From: Woeseiaceae bacterium | GTDB taxonomy: Bacteria > Pseudomonadota > Gammaproteobacteria > Steroidobacterales > Woeseiaceae | DNA length: 64,000 nucleotides | Assembly: GCA_021773095.1 (NCBI GenBank) | Contig: JAJFKR010000040.1 | Span: forward strand, 1 to 64,000 | Direction: 5' to 3' | In this document: piece after piece, positions 37,156 to 45,506 of the stretch | Position numbering within the stretch: the stretch's first letter is position 1 | How the letters are laid out: each line of letters opens with the position of its first letter | The notes under the pieces: generated by a model | What the model saw: only the letters and a program-made list of their open reading frames with translations | What the model was told of the DNA's origin: nothing | Databases searched by the model: none | Translations under genes and position numbers: made by a program

Positions 37156-38778
37156 ATGAAAACGAAACGAGTGCTGATTGTTGGTGGTGGCTCATCGGGC
37201 TGGATGGCGGCGGCTTATCTGAATGCGGTTCTTAATCACGGTGGGCGCAAAGTCGTCGATGTCACCCTGATCGAGTCTCCGGATGTACCGCGCATCGGCG
37301 TAGGCGAAGCGACCGTACCGAATATTCACCACATCCTCGACGCCATCGGTATCGACGAAATAGAGTTCATGCGGCGTGTTGATGGGACCTTCAAGCAATC
37401 GATCCGTTACGTGAACTGGCTGCATAACAAAGGCGAATTTTATCATCATCCCTTCAGCCGCTTTCGCCCGAGTCCCATCGACTGGTCGGCCCATGACTGG
37501 CTGCGAAGTGACCGCTCCATCCCGTTTACGGAGACGGTGTCGATGCAGGCTATCATTTGCGAGCTGGGCCTCGCCCCCAAAATGTTCGGCGCCTGGGATA
37601 TTGGGTCACCGCTAAGTTATGCGTTCCATATGAATGCCTTGAAGTTCGCGGACTATCTGACGGAATTGTCGACAGCCCGCGGAGTGAAGCACCGTATTGA
37701 TCACGTTGTCGATGTCGATATGAAGGAGAACGGCGACATAGCGGCCGTCAAAACAAAGTCCGGCCAACGACTCGAGGCCGACTTGTTTGTCGACTGCACT
37801 GGCTTCGCTGCGATCCTGATCGAGAAAAAACTGGGTGTTAAGTGGGTCGATTGCTCGCAATGGCTGCTATCGGATCGCGCCACAACGATGCACGTACCTT
37901 ATGAGCACCATTATCCAGGGTTCGTGCGACCCTATACGACCGCCAGCGCTTTATCCGCTGGCTGGGTCTGGGATATTCCGCTGCAGGGAAAACGCTCATT
38001 GGGCTATGTCCACTCCAGCGCATTTCTGAGCGACGAAGACGCTGAACGTGAACTGCGGGCATTCGAAGGCGCCCACAGCGAATCTCTCGATTCTCGCATT
38101 GTTCGATTCAAGGTTGGCCATCGGGAAAAGCCCTGGGTAAAGAACTGCGTTGCCATTGGTCTTGCTGGTGGCTTCATCGAGCCACTGGAATCAACCGGGC
38201 TGTACCTGAGCGACCTTGCAACGATTATGTTGACCGAGCATTTTCCGCGCGGTGACGATCTTGCGCCGATGGCCTATCGGTTTAATCGGGTAATGGCCAA
38301 TCGATTTTATGAAATTCTTGATTTCATCAATATGCATTACTGTCTGACCCGCCGTGATGACAGCGAGTTTTGGAGAGAAATACAACGCTCGGAACGAACC
38401 AACGACCGCCTGAAAGCCAAACTCGAGTTCTGGGCCGTCAAGCCGCCATCCGCGACAGATTTCGAAGATCAGTTTTTCCCGGGCATGCCGGATACTCCGC
38501 TACCCTCTGGTGACTTACCCGGTGATCATCGACCGCCGATCGACACGGCTGGTCTGTGGAGTCATGAGAGCTATGAGGCGATTCTCTACGGCATGGATTT
38601 TCTAAGAACGGAGTGTGATGAGTGGTTTGGGAAAAACCGGCCCAAGCCACGTGTCCTGCCACATATTTATGACGCCCTTTCAAAGGCAGCCAAAAAAATA
38701 CCACCACACGATGTGTGGTTGAAGAAAAAAGTTGGCATGCGGGATTACCCGACATCGCCAGGAGCGAAACGGCGATGA
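37156..38778 (+). CDS. Flavin-dependent halogenase 2
   Basis: A 540-residue paralogue of the previous gene, 9 bp downstream of it. The dinucleotide-binding G-G-G-S-S-G (10-15), lysine 80 (G-T-F-K), the signature W-V-W-D-I-P (270-275, Asp in place of Glu) and glutamate 345 are all present, so it appears catalytically intact. Substrate-loop segments (about 90-150) differ from the other two, suggesting different regiochemistry or substrates. Its stop overlaps the start of halogenase 3 by 4 bp (ATGA). Confidence 0.92.
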   Translation: MKTKRVLIVGGGSSGWMAAAYLNAVLNHGGRKVVDVTLIESPDVPRIGVGEATVPNIHHILDAIGIDEIEFMRRVDGTFKQSIRYVNWLHNKGEFYHHPFSRFRPSPIDWSAHDWLRSDRSIPFTETVSMQAIICELGLAPKMFGAWDIGSPLSYAFHMNALKFADYLTELSTARGVKHRIDHVVDVDMKENGDIAAVKTKSGQRLEADLFVDCTGFAAILIEKKLGVKWVDCSQWLLSDRATTMHVPYEHHYPGFVRPYTTASALSAGWVWDIPLQGKRSLGYVHSSAFLSDEDAERELRAFEGAHSESLDSRIVRFKVGHREKPWVKNCVAIGLAGGFIEPLESTGLYLSDLATIMLTEHFPRGDDLAPMAYRFNRVMANRFYEILDFINMHYCLTRRDDSEFWREIQRSERTNDRLKAKLEFWAVKPPSATDFEDQFFPGMPDTPLPSGDLPGDHRPPIDTAGLWSHESYEAILYGMDFLRTECDEWFGKNRPKPRVLPHIYDALSKAAKKIPPHDVWLKKKVGMRDYPTSPGAKRR

Positions 38779-40376
38779 GTACGAAGCGAGTACTAATCGT
38801 CGGGGGTGGCTCATCGGGCTGGATGACGGCCGCGTATCTTGACGCGGTATTGAATCGTGACGGTAGAAAGCGCGTCGATGTCAGTTTGATTGAATCGCCG
38901 GATGTGCCACGAATTGGCGTCGGCGAAGCGACCATCCCGAGCATAAACCACATTCTTGCCGCAATCGGTATCGATGAACTCGAATTCCTGAAGCGCGTCG
39001 ACGGTACTTACAAGCAGGCGATCAAGTACGTCAACTGGCTGGACGGGAAGGGCGAGTCCTACTACCACGCGTTTGGCCGTTTTCGCTCCGGCCCGATCGA
39101 CTCAACCAGCCTCGACTGGCTGATGAGCGATCGTTCGCTGCCGTTCTCAGAAACGATTTCTGCACAACCCGTGCTGTGCGAGGCCTATCTGTCACCAAAA
39201 ATGATGGGTCCCTGGGACTTTGGCACACGCCTCACTTACGCATTCCATATGAACGCGCTCAAGTTTGCGGATTATCTCTGTGAAATCGCGACCTCACGTG
39301 GCGTGCAACATCATGTCGATCATGTCGTTGACATTGAAATGGCGGACAGTGGTGATATCGCAGCAGTGAAAACGAAAAGCGGCAGCCGCATCGAGGCCGA
39401 TATCTTTGTTGATTGCACGGGATTCACCGCTCTTTTAATTGAGAAGAAACTTGGCGTTGAGTGGGTTGACTGCTCGCAATGGCTGCTGTGTGACCGTGCT
39501 CTGGCTATCCAGGTGCCCTATGAGCACAACTATCCCGGCTACGTGCGGCCGAACACGTTGGCGACCGCTGTTTCGGCAGGCTGGATTTGGGAGATCCCGC
39601 TGCAAAACAGGCGCGCCTGGGGCTATGTGCACGCCGGCGACTTCATCAGCCAGGATGATGCGGAAAAGGAACTGCGTGCCCATATTGGAACGCTGGCCGA
39701 TGACTTCGAAGCACGATACGTGCCCTTCAAAGTCGGCTACCGATCAAAATCCTGGGTCCGAAACTGCGTCGCGATTGGCTTGTCTGCAGGATTTATCGAG
39801 CCACTGGAATCCACCGGACTGTATCTGAGCGATCTGGCCGCAGTCATGTTGACGGAGTATTTTCCCGATAACGGTGACATGGAAGCATTGGCCTTTCGCT
39901 ATAACCGCATCATCGCCAACCGCTTCCATGAGATTCTCGACTTTATCAACCTGCACTACAGTCTGACGCGTCGCACCGACAACGAATTCTGGCGTGAGGT
40001 CGGACGACCGGAAAGAATGACCGATCGACTGCGCGCAAAACTCGACTTCTGGAGAATCAAGCCGCCTTCGCCATCTGACTTCGAAGATCAGTGGTTTCCC
40101 GGGCAACCAGATACACCACTGTTATCAGGTGGCCTGCCTGGCGATCATCGCAGCCCGATAGACACGGGTGGCGTGTTTACGCTGTCGAGCTATGAGGCGA
40201 TCCTGTATGGCATGGACTTTCTCAAAGCTGAGTGCGATCAATGGTTTGGTAGCAACAGGCCCGCCTCGCAGGTGCCGCAGACCATCGCGGCCCGATTGCG
40301 CGCCGCGCCGCAAAAACTTCCGCCGCACGATCTTTGGCTAAAACGAGCAGTCGGTATGCCCGATTACAAGGCCTGA
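38775..40376 (+). CDS. Flavin-dependent halogenase 3
   Basis: A 533-residue paralogue starting at the ATG at 38775 that overlaps the halogenase 2 stop (ATGA); sequence open upstream to 38715 lies inside gene 2. It keeps G-G-G-S-S-G, lysine 80 (G-T-Y-K), W-I-W-E-I-P at 270-275 and glutamate 345. The Y-K variant and a changed Q-N-R-R-A-W-G-Y segment after the signature set it apart from genes 1 and 2. Its 3' end overlaps the convergent hydroxylase gene by 13 bp. The three genes form one transcript. Confidence 0.92.
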   Translation: MSTKRVLIVGGGSSGWMTAAYLDAVLNRDGRKRVDVSLIESPDVPRIGVGEATIPSINHILAAIGIDELEFLKRVDGTYKQAIKYVNWLDGKGESYYHAFGRFRSGPIDSTSLDWLMSDRSLPFSETISAQPVLCEAYLSPKMMGPWDFGTRLTYAFHMNALKFADYLCEIATSRGVQHHVDHVVDIEMADSGDIAAVKTKSGSRIEADIFVDCTGFTALLIEKKLGVEWVDCSQWLLCDRALAIQVPYEHNYPGYVRPNTLATAVSAGWIWEIPLQNRRAWGYVHAGDFISQDDAEKELRAHIGTLADDFEARYVPFKVGYRSKSWVRNCVAIGLSAGFIEPLESTGLYLSDLAAVMLTEYFPDNGDMEALAFRYNRIIANRFHEILDFINLHYSLTRRTDNEFWREVGRPERMTDRLRAKLDFWRIKPPSPSDFEDQWFPGQPDTPLLSGGLPGDHRSPIDTGGVFTLSSYEAILYGMDFLKAECDQWFGSNRPASQVPQTIAARLRAAPQKLPPHDLWLKRAVGMPDYKA

Positions 40377-41044
40377 AAACAGACGCACTCGATTTTCAGG
40401 TGATCGGTTTCCTCACATGCCTGTGGATTGCAGGCAGTCTGCGGGTGGAGCTTTTCGCCGCAACAGCATTTCTCGCCGGGAATAACGTAGTCGAGAATCA
40501 AATGAACTCGATCCGTTGCGCCGCTATTTGTCACTGAATGCAGGCGCCGGTTATTGATCTCAAGAAGTCCACCTTCTTTCATATTGACGGTCTCATCGCC
40601 AACGGTAAATCCAACTTCCTCATTCGTGATGATCGGCAAATGAACGCGGTGTGAATGTACCAGCGAGAAATTATTATCCGTATGTTCTGTGATTTCTCCG
40701 CCCGCTTGCAGCCGTACCAGGTTGGCGCGCACGAAATACCCCATGCCATGGTCATCAAAAAGCGCCCACCCTTTTGGCGAGTCATCGAAATGGTTCGCCG
40801 TCATCTCCAGGGTCGGTCGCAACTCCTGTTCGAACATCTGTAATGCAGGAAGCCGGGTAGGGTGCGTATGCCGAAAGTCCGGATCGAAGACGAGGTGAAT
40901 AGTTTGAGTATCGCGGTGCACCTCATAGCGCTGTTGTCGAAATGCGTCTCCTTGCCACTGCTGTTCCGGCAGATCCAGCACTTTTTGTTTCAGTGCTGCT
41001 ACGTCGATGTCACCGATGTGCACAAAGTTTCCGGCAAAATTCAT
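40364..41044 (-). CDS. Aspartyl/asparaginyl beta-hydroxylase-family protein with Cys-rich tail
   Basis: A 226-residue Fe(II)/2-oxoglutarate oxygenase of the Asp/Asn beta-hydroxylase type. The metal ligands are H121-T-D123 and H169 (R-R-L-H-S), with R179 (D-R-V-H-L) as the likely 2-oxoglutarate ligand. Residues 190-226 hold seven cysteines (C193-195, C205, C210, C220, C222) and two histidines, suggesting a metal site or disulfides. The start overlaps the stop of the upstream fusion gene by 4 bp (ATGA), so the two are coupled. The catalytic domain is clearly paralogous to residues 270-435 of that fusion protein. The target could be a peptide aspartate or a free small molecule. Confidence 0.85.
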   Translation of the reverse strand: MNFAGNFVHIGDIDVAALKQKVLDLPEQQWQGDAFRQQRYEVHRDTQTIHLVFDPDFRHTHPTRLPALQMFEQELRPTLEMTANHFDDSPKGWALFDDHGMGYFVRANLVRLQAGGEITEHTDNNFSLVHSHRVHLPIITNEEVGFTVGDETVNMKEGGLLEINNRRLHSVTNSGATDRVHLILDYVIPGEKCCCGEKLHPQTACNPQACEETDHLKIECVCFQAL

Positions 41045-42918
41045 CGTTCAACCTCTGTTTGTCGTAATGTTACATCCAGGTTGTGTTTCGCATCCGCGTA
41101 AGCAGGATCGATCGCCAATGCCTGCCGGTAACTTTCGATCGCGACATCCAGGCGACCAACCTCCCGATAGACATTACCAAGATTATTGAGCGTCCTCGGA
41201 TTACCGGGCGAATACAGCAATGCCTGTTGAAAATGGCTGGCAGCTTCCTCGTAACGGCCAAGATCTTTCAGTGCGAGGCCCAGATTGGAATGTGCCTGGG
41301 CATCATCGGGTTTTTCTGTCAGTGCTACGCTGATGTAGTTAACGGCATCATCCGGGCGCTTTGTTTGCAGGCACAATAAACCCAACAAATTACTTGCGGC
41401 AACGTGTTTGTCATCGATATCGAGAACTTGGCGGTAAATGGATTCTGCCCGGCGCAGTGCTGGCACATGCCCGTTGGCAGATCGTTGTGTCTGATAGGCC
41501 TCTGCAGTCATCATGTTCAATGTCTCTGCGTCGCTTCGCTGGGCCACGCCCTCCTGGTTTGGCTCTGGCAGCACGACTTCCTCTTGCCGCCGGCCAGCAT
41601 GATTTGGCATCCAGTCAACGATGAGATGAATTCGATCTTCATCACCTCGATTCTCCACCATGTGTACGAGCTCGTTATTTATTTCCCAGATCTCGCCAAC
41701 CCGCATATTTTTTTCCTCGCCGTTGACAAAAAAAATATTTTGCTCATTGGTCACAAGAGGAATGTGAACTCGATGGCAATTCAAGAGTGAAAAGCCACCG
41801 TCAGCATGTTTCGGAATTTTTCCTCCTGCGAGCAACTTCGCAAATATAATTCTTACGGCAAAACCGTTGTCCTGATAAAACTCTCCGATATGTTGCAGCA
41901 AGGGCTGCAGCTCAGCCTGCAACTCATAATAGAGCTCACGAATATCGGGACGGGTGTAGCTGTGATCTTCGAAGTGAATTGCCAGCAAAGCCTGTGTGTC
42001 GCGGTGGACATCGAATCGTCTTTCTCGTTCTGACTCAAGCCATTTGGCCTCTGGTAGCCGCAGAATCTTTTCTCGAATTGCATCAATATCGATACCGTCG
42101 TGCAGCAGCAGATAGTTGTTCGCTCTGCCCAATAGTTTTTGGAAACCTATGCTGACTGCATCTGGAGGACGTGCCCCGGAATCGATTACGTTATCTTTCG
42201 GTCCGATGAATTCGAATTGGTAGTCGTATTTCTCAATTACCTGCCTTTCTTTTCTGCTAATCAGCTCACGGAGCTCATCGTCATAATAATGGGAGTAGTG
42301 GCTGTGTTGTGATGAATTCTTGCGTTCCTGTTTTTCGAGTTCCTGCTGCAGCATTGTGGACTCCTTGACATGCAGTTGCCCCATAATCGCCATAAAATCA
42401 TTCTGCAGGTTCTCGAATCGGCCCACATGTACCTGGGCACCGCCGTCATCACCGAGCATGCGCCTGAACAACCATGAAAAGTAGCCGGTCTCGTTGTCGG
42501 AAAAGTTCCGTATGCAGTTTTTTGTCAGTCCAACACCACGATTGTTATCGAGCGATTCGGGCAGTATATCGATGAGTTCCGCCCGATGCCGTTCGCTCAC
42601 CGATGAATCGGATCCCAGGTTAATAAGATTTGTGACCGTTGATTTGAAATCAGCCTGGCCAAGATCAGAAACAATGGCGAACAACGGATTACGAATATTT
42701 GGCCGCTTGTTGAACGCGTACCAGGACACGTACCAGTCCCAGGGATTACGGACCATACCGACGCGTGGTAATGCGCCGTATTCGGGCGGTATTTCACTGT
42801 ATGGAAAGTGATAACCAATCGTCTGATGACCGGGCATGCAACGCTCGATAATATCGTTGAGAGTCTGGCCTCCCGTCTTGTGCATGTGAATGAACACGAA
42901 GTGTTCAGTAATTATCAT
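41041..42918 (-). CDS. Sulfotransferase / Asp-Asn beta-hydroxylase / TPR fusion protein
   Basis: A 625-residue three-part protein. Residues 1-235 are sulfotransferase-like: F-I-H-M-H-K-T-G-G-Q-T at 10-19 fits the PAPS 5'-phosphate loop and V-R-N-P-W-D-W-Y at 56-63 fits the 3'-phosphate motif. Residues 270-437 form an Asp/Asn hydroxylase domain with H371-A-D373, H419 and R429. Residues about 485-620 contain at least three TPR units (for example A-H-S-N-L-G-L-A-L and N-L-G-N-V-Y-R-E-V-G), which usually bind peptides or proteins. One chain could hydroxylate and sulfate the same substrate held by the TPR. It is co-transcribed with the stand-alone hydroxylase, convergent with the halogenases. Confidence 0.82.
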   Translation of the reverse strand: MIITEHFVFIHMHKTGGQTLNDIIERCMPGHQTIGYHFPYSEIPPEYGALPRVGMVRNPWDWYVSWYAFNKRPNIRNPLFAIVSDLGQADFKSTVTNLINLGSDSSVSERHRAELIDILPESLDNNRGVGLTKNCIRNFSDNETGYFSWLFRRMLGDDGGAQVHVGRFENLQNDFMAIMGQLHVKESTMLQQELEKQERKNSSQHSHYSHYYDDELRELISRKERQVIEKYDYQFEFIGPKDNVIDSGARPPDAVSIGFQKLLGRANNYLLLHDGIDIDAIREKILRLPEAKWLESERERRFDVHRDTQALLAIHFEDHSYTRPDIRELYYELQAELQPLLQHIGEFYQDNGFAVRIIFAKLLAGGKIPKHADGGFSLLNCHRVHIPLVTNEQNIFFVNGEEKNMRVGEIWEINNELVHMVENRGDEDRIHLIVDWMPNHAGRRQEEVVLPEPNQEGVAQRSDAETLNMMTAEAYQTQRSANGHVPALRRAESIYRQVLDIDDKHVAASNLLGLLCLQTKRPDDAVNYISVALTEKPDDAQAHSNLGLALKDLGRYEEAASHFQQALLYSPGNPRTLNNLGNVYREVGRLDVAIESYRQALAIDPAYADAKHNLDVTLRQTEVER

Positions 42919-42948
42919 TACGAATTCTCTTTATCAACGAAAAAGCGG

Positions 42949-43401
42949 CTACTCGAGACTCAAAATCATGTCCCAGTGCTTTTTTTCGACCGGCATGATC
43001 GACAACCGGTTCCCCTTGCGTGTCAAAATCATGTCCGCAAGGTTTTTTTCCGCCTTAATCTCGGCCAGCGTGATATTGCGTGAGAGCTTTCTCACGAATT
43101 CCACATCAACAAGAATCCAGCGCGGATTTTCCTTGCTGCTTTTGGGGTCGAAATAACGCGACTTCTTATCAAATTGAATTGGGTCCGGATAAGGCTCACT
43201 CGCGACCCGCGTGATGCCGACGATGCCCGGCTCCTTGCAATTCGAGTGATAGAAGAAGACCTCGTCACCGATCCTCATATCATCCCGCATCATATTTCGC
43301 GCCTGATAGTTGCGGATGCTGTCCCACATTTCACGACCGTCTTTTTGCATGTGGTCGATGCTGTAAACATCGGGTTCCGACTTCATTAACCAATAGGCCA
43401 T
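42949..43401 (-). CDS. EVE-domain protein
   Basis: A 150-residue protein beginning M-A-Y-W-L-M-K-S-E-P-D-V at 43401; in-frame sequence upstream to 43560 is not part of the family. The fold is that of PUA-like EVE domains: W-D-S-I-R-N-Y-Q-A-R-N-M-M-R and E-V-F-F-Y-H-S-N. Known members bind modified bases in DNA or RNA (the human homologue is THYN1), so a role in modified-base recognition is possible. It lies 30 bp beyond the start of the fusion gene on the same strand and is divergent from the PhoU-like gene. Confidence 0.9.
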   Translation of the reverse strand: MAYWLMKSEPDVYSIDHMQKDGREMWDSIRNYQARNMMRDDMRIGDEVFFYHSNCKEPGIVGITRVASEPYPDPIQFDKKSRYFDPKSSKENPRWILVDVEFVRKLSRNITLAEIKAEKNLADMILTRKGNRLSIMPVEKKHWDMILSLE

Positions 43402-43526
43402 GGCGTGACTCTGTGTCCTGTCTGGGGTCTGGGCTGCGCAGTTTAGCATGCCGAGTTTTGTCTTTTCCGGGGCGGCGGCTGTGGTAGCATTGCGGCTCGA
43501 AAATGATGCTCTGAGGGTAGTATCGG

Positions 43527-44201
43527 ATGGCCAACATGCTGGCAAATATATTCGGCTCATCGCCTGTAAGACCGCTGGAAAAACACATCGGTATTGCCTA
43601 TAGATGCGCCAAGCAACTGCAGCCGTTTTTCTCTGCCGCTATAAAAGGTAACTGGGATAAAGCTCTGGCTGCGCGGGATACGATAGAAAAGCTTGAGCAT
43701 GAAGCGGATGACCTCAAGAAGAAGATCCGGTTGCAGTTACCGAAGAGTTTATTCATGCCCGTTCCCCGGGAGGATCTGCTTGAGCTGTTGTTGGTTCAGG
43801 ACAAGATCGCCAATCGAACCAAGGATGTTTCCGGTCTGGTCGTCGGTCGCAAACTTGAAATACCCAGTCAGATTTCCGAGCAGTTTCTGGAATTCGTCGA
43901 GCGGAACGTCGACGCTGCAAAGCAGGCCCGCAAGAGTGTCCGTGAACTCGACGAATTATTCACCGCAGGATTTCGCGGTGCCGAGGTTGACTTGGTCGAG
44001 GGCCTTATCGAAGAGCTCGACCTTATTGAAACCGACACGGACGAAAAACAGGCTGCATTGCGATCAGCCTTGTTTGAGATCGAAAAAGACCTGAATCCAA
44101 TCGACGCCATGTTCATGTACAAGGTTATTGAATTAACTGGCGAGGTTGCAGATATGGCCGAGCGAGTCGGTCGTCGTCTCGAGCTGTTGCTCTCACACTA
44201 A
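43527..44201 (+). CDS. DUF47/PhoU-like phosphate transport regulator
   Basis: A 224-residue all-helical protein of the TIGR00153/DUF47 family, related to PhoU. It opens M-L-A-N-I-F-G-S-S-P, and it contains E-H-E-A-D-D-L-K-K-K and the P-R-E-D-L-L-E-L-L motif of metal-binding PhoU-like proteins. These proteins are encoded just upstream of Pit transporters and control or assist their activity. The gene is 47 bp before the Pit gene in the same direction. Confidence 0.93.
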   Translation: MANMLANIFGSSPVRPLEKHIGIAYRCAKQLQPFFSAAIKGNWDKALAARDTIEKLEHEADDLKKKIRLQLPKSLFMPVPREDLLELLLVQDKIANRTKDVSGLVVGRKLEIPSQISEQFLEFVERNVDAAKQARKSVRELDELFTAGFRGAEVDLVEGLIEELDLIETDTDEKQAALRSALFEIEKDLNPIDAMFMYKVIELTGEVADMAERVGRRLELLLSH

Positions 44202-44248
44202 ACAAGAATAATTGATCGGGGGCCTTCGGTGATCCCCGGGAGCAAGTA

Positions 44249-45499
44249 ATGGAAGCGCAATACATCTACATTGGTCTTGCCGCAGCGTTCGGGCTTTTCA
44301 TGGCCTGGGGAATTGGCGCGAATGACGTTGCCAATGCTATGGCGACGTCTGTTGGTTCCAAGGCACTGACGATCAAGCAAGCGATTATCGTTGCCGCGAT
44401 ATTTGAGTTTGCGGGTGCTGTACTGGCCGGTGGTGAGGTTACCTCAACCATTCGTAAGGGAATCGTCGATACGAGTCTGCTGGTGGGCTCTGAAGAGCTA
44501 CTGATTTATGGAATGCTGGCAGCACTGCTTGCCGCCGGTACATGGCTGCTTATTGCGTCACGCAATGGCTGGCCCGTGTCGACAACGCATTCCATTGTCG
44601 GCGCAATTGTTGGTTTCGCGGCAGTAGGTATCGGCGTGGATGCCGTGCAGTGGGGCAAAGTCGGCACGATCGTAATGAGTTGGGTTGCGTCGCCACTGAC
44701 CGCCGGGTTCATCGCTTACCTGATCTACGTAAGCGTGCAACGACTTATTCTTCATCAAGAAGAGCCGCTTGCAAAGGCGAAGCGCTACGTGCCTGTTTAT
44801 ATCTTCTTCGCCGCGTTCACGATCACTCTGGTTACGATCCTGAAGGGCCTCAAACACGTCGGCCTTCATCTGAGTCTTCAAGACAGCTACTTTCTCGCGA
44901 TCGTAATCGCCCTGGTCATAGCGGTTGTCGGTGCATTCTTTATTTCTCGAATCAAGGCAGATCCAAAGACCGAAAAGAAAGATCACTTTTACACGGTTGA
45001 ACGGGTCTTTGCGGTTTTGATGGTTATTACCGCCTGTGGTATGGCATTCGCTCATGGATCAAACGATGTTGCCAACGCGATCGGTCCCCTCGCAGCCGTC
45101 ATTGGCATAGCGACGACAGGATCCATTGCCGCGAAATCGGCCCTGCCAATTTGGGTTCTCGTGATAGGCGGTGTCGGTATTGTGATAGGACTTGCCACGT
45201 TTGGCCGCCATGTCATCGCGACGGTTGGTAAGAAGATTACACAACTGACGCCGAGTCGTGGATTTGCAGCTGAGCTTGCGGCAGCAACAACGATCGTTAT
45301 CGCTTCTGGTACTGGCATGCCGATTTCTACAACGCACACGCTTGTCGGCGCAGTTCTCGGCGTGGGTCTTGCCCGTGGTATTGAAGCTATCGACCTGAGA
45401 GTGGTCGCAAGGATTCTGGTGTCGTGGGTCGTGACCATTCCCGCTGGTGCGTTTCTTGCCATTGTCTTCTTCTTTATTTTCCGTCTCGTCTTACCCTAG
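44249..45499 (+). CDS. pit: Inorganic phosphate transporter, Pit family
   Basis: A 416-residue low-affinity phosphate carrier with about ten helices arranged as two repeats. Each repeat has the G-x-N-D-V-A-N-A signature (G-I-G-A-N-D-V-A-N-A near residue 25 and G-S-N-D-V-A-N-A-I near 271) and P-x-S-T-T-H (near residues 109 and 352). It imports metal-phosphate complexes with protons. A GGGAG ribosome-binding site precedes the start. It is paired with the PhoU-like gene upstream. Confidence 0.95.
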   Translation: MEAQYIYIGLAAAFGLFMAWGIGANDVANAMATSVGSKALTIKQAIIVAAIFEFAGAVLAGGEVTSTIRKGIVDTSLLVGSEELLIYGMLAALLAAGTWLLIASRNGWPVSTTHSIVGAIVGFAAVGIGVDAVQWGKVGTIVMSWVASPLTAGFIAYLIYVSVQRLILHQEEPLAKAKRYVPVYIFFAAFTITLVTILKGLKHVGLHLSLQDSYFLAIVIALVIAVVGAFFISRIKADPKTEKKDHFYTVERVFAVLMVITACGMAFAHGSNDVANAIGPLAAVIGIATTGSIAAKSALPIWVLVIGGVGIVIGLATFGRHVIATVGKKITQLTPSRGFAAELAAATTIVIASGTGMPISTTHTLVGAVLGVGLARGIEAIDLRVVARILVSWVVTIPAGAFLAIVFFFIFRLVLP

Positions 45500-45506
45500 G
45501 TCTCGT

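Noticed and set aside
35518..40376. Naming the three enzymes tryptophan 7-halogenases
   Set aside because: Catalytic residues show a halogenase, but substrate and position cannot be read from sequence, and receptor-linked relatives act on other indoles.
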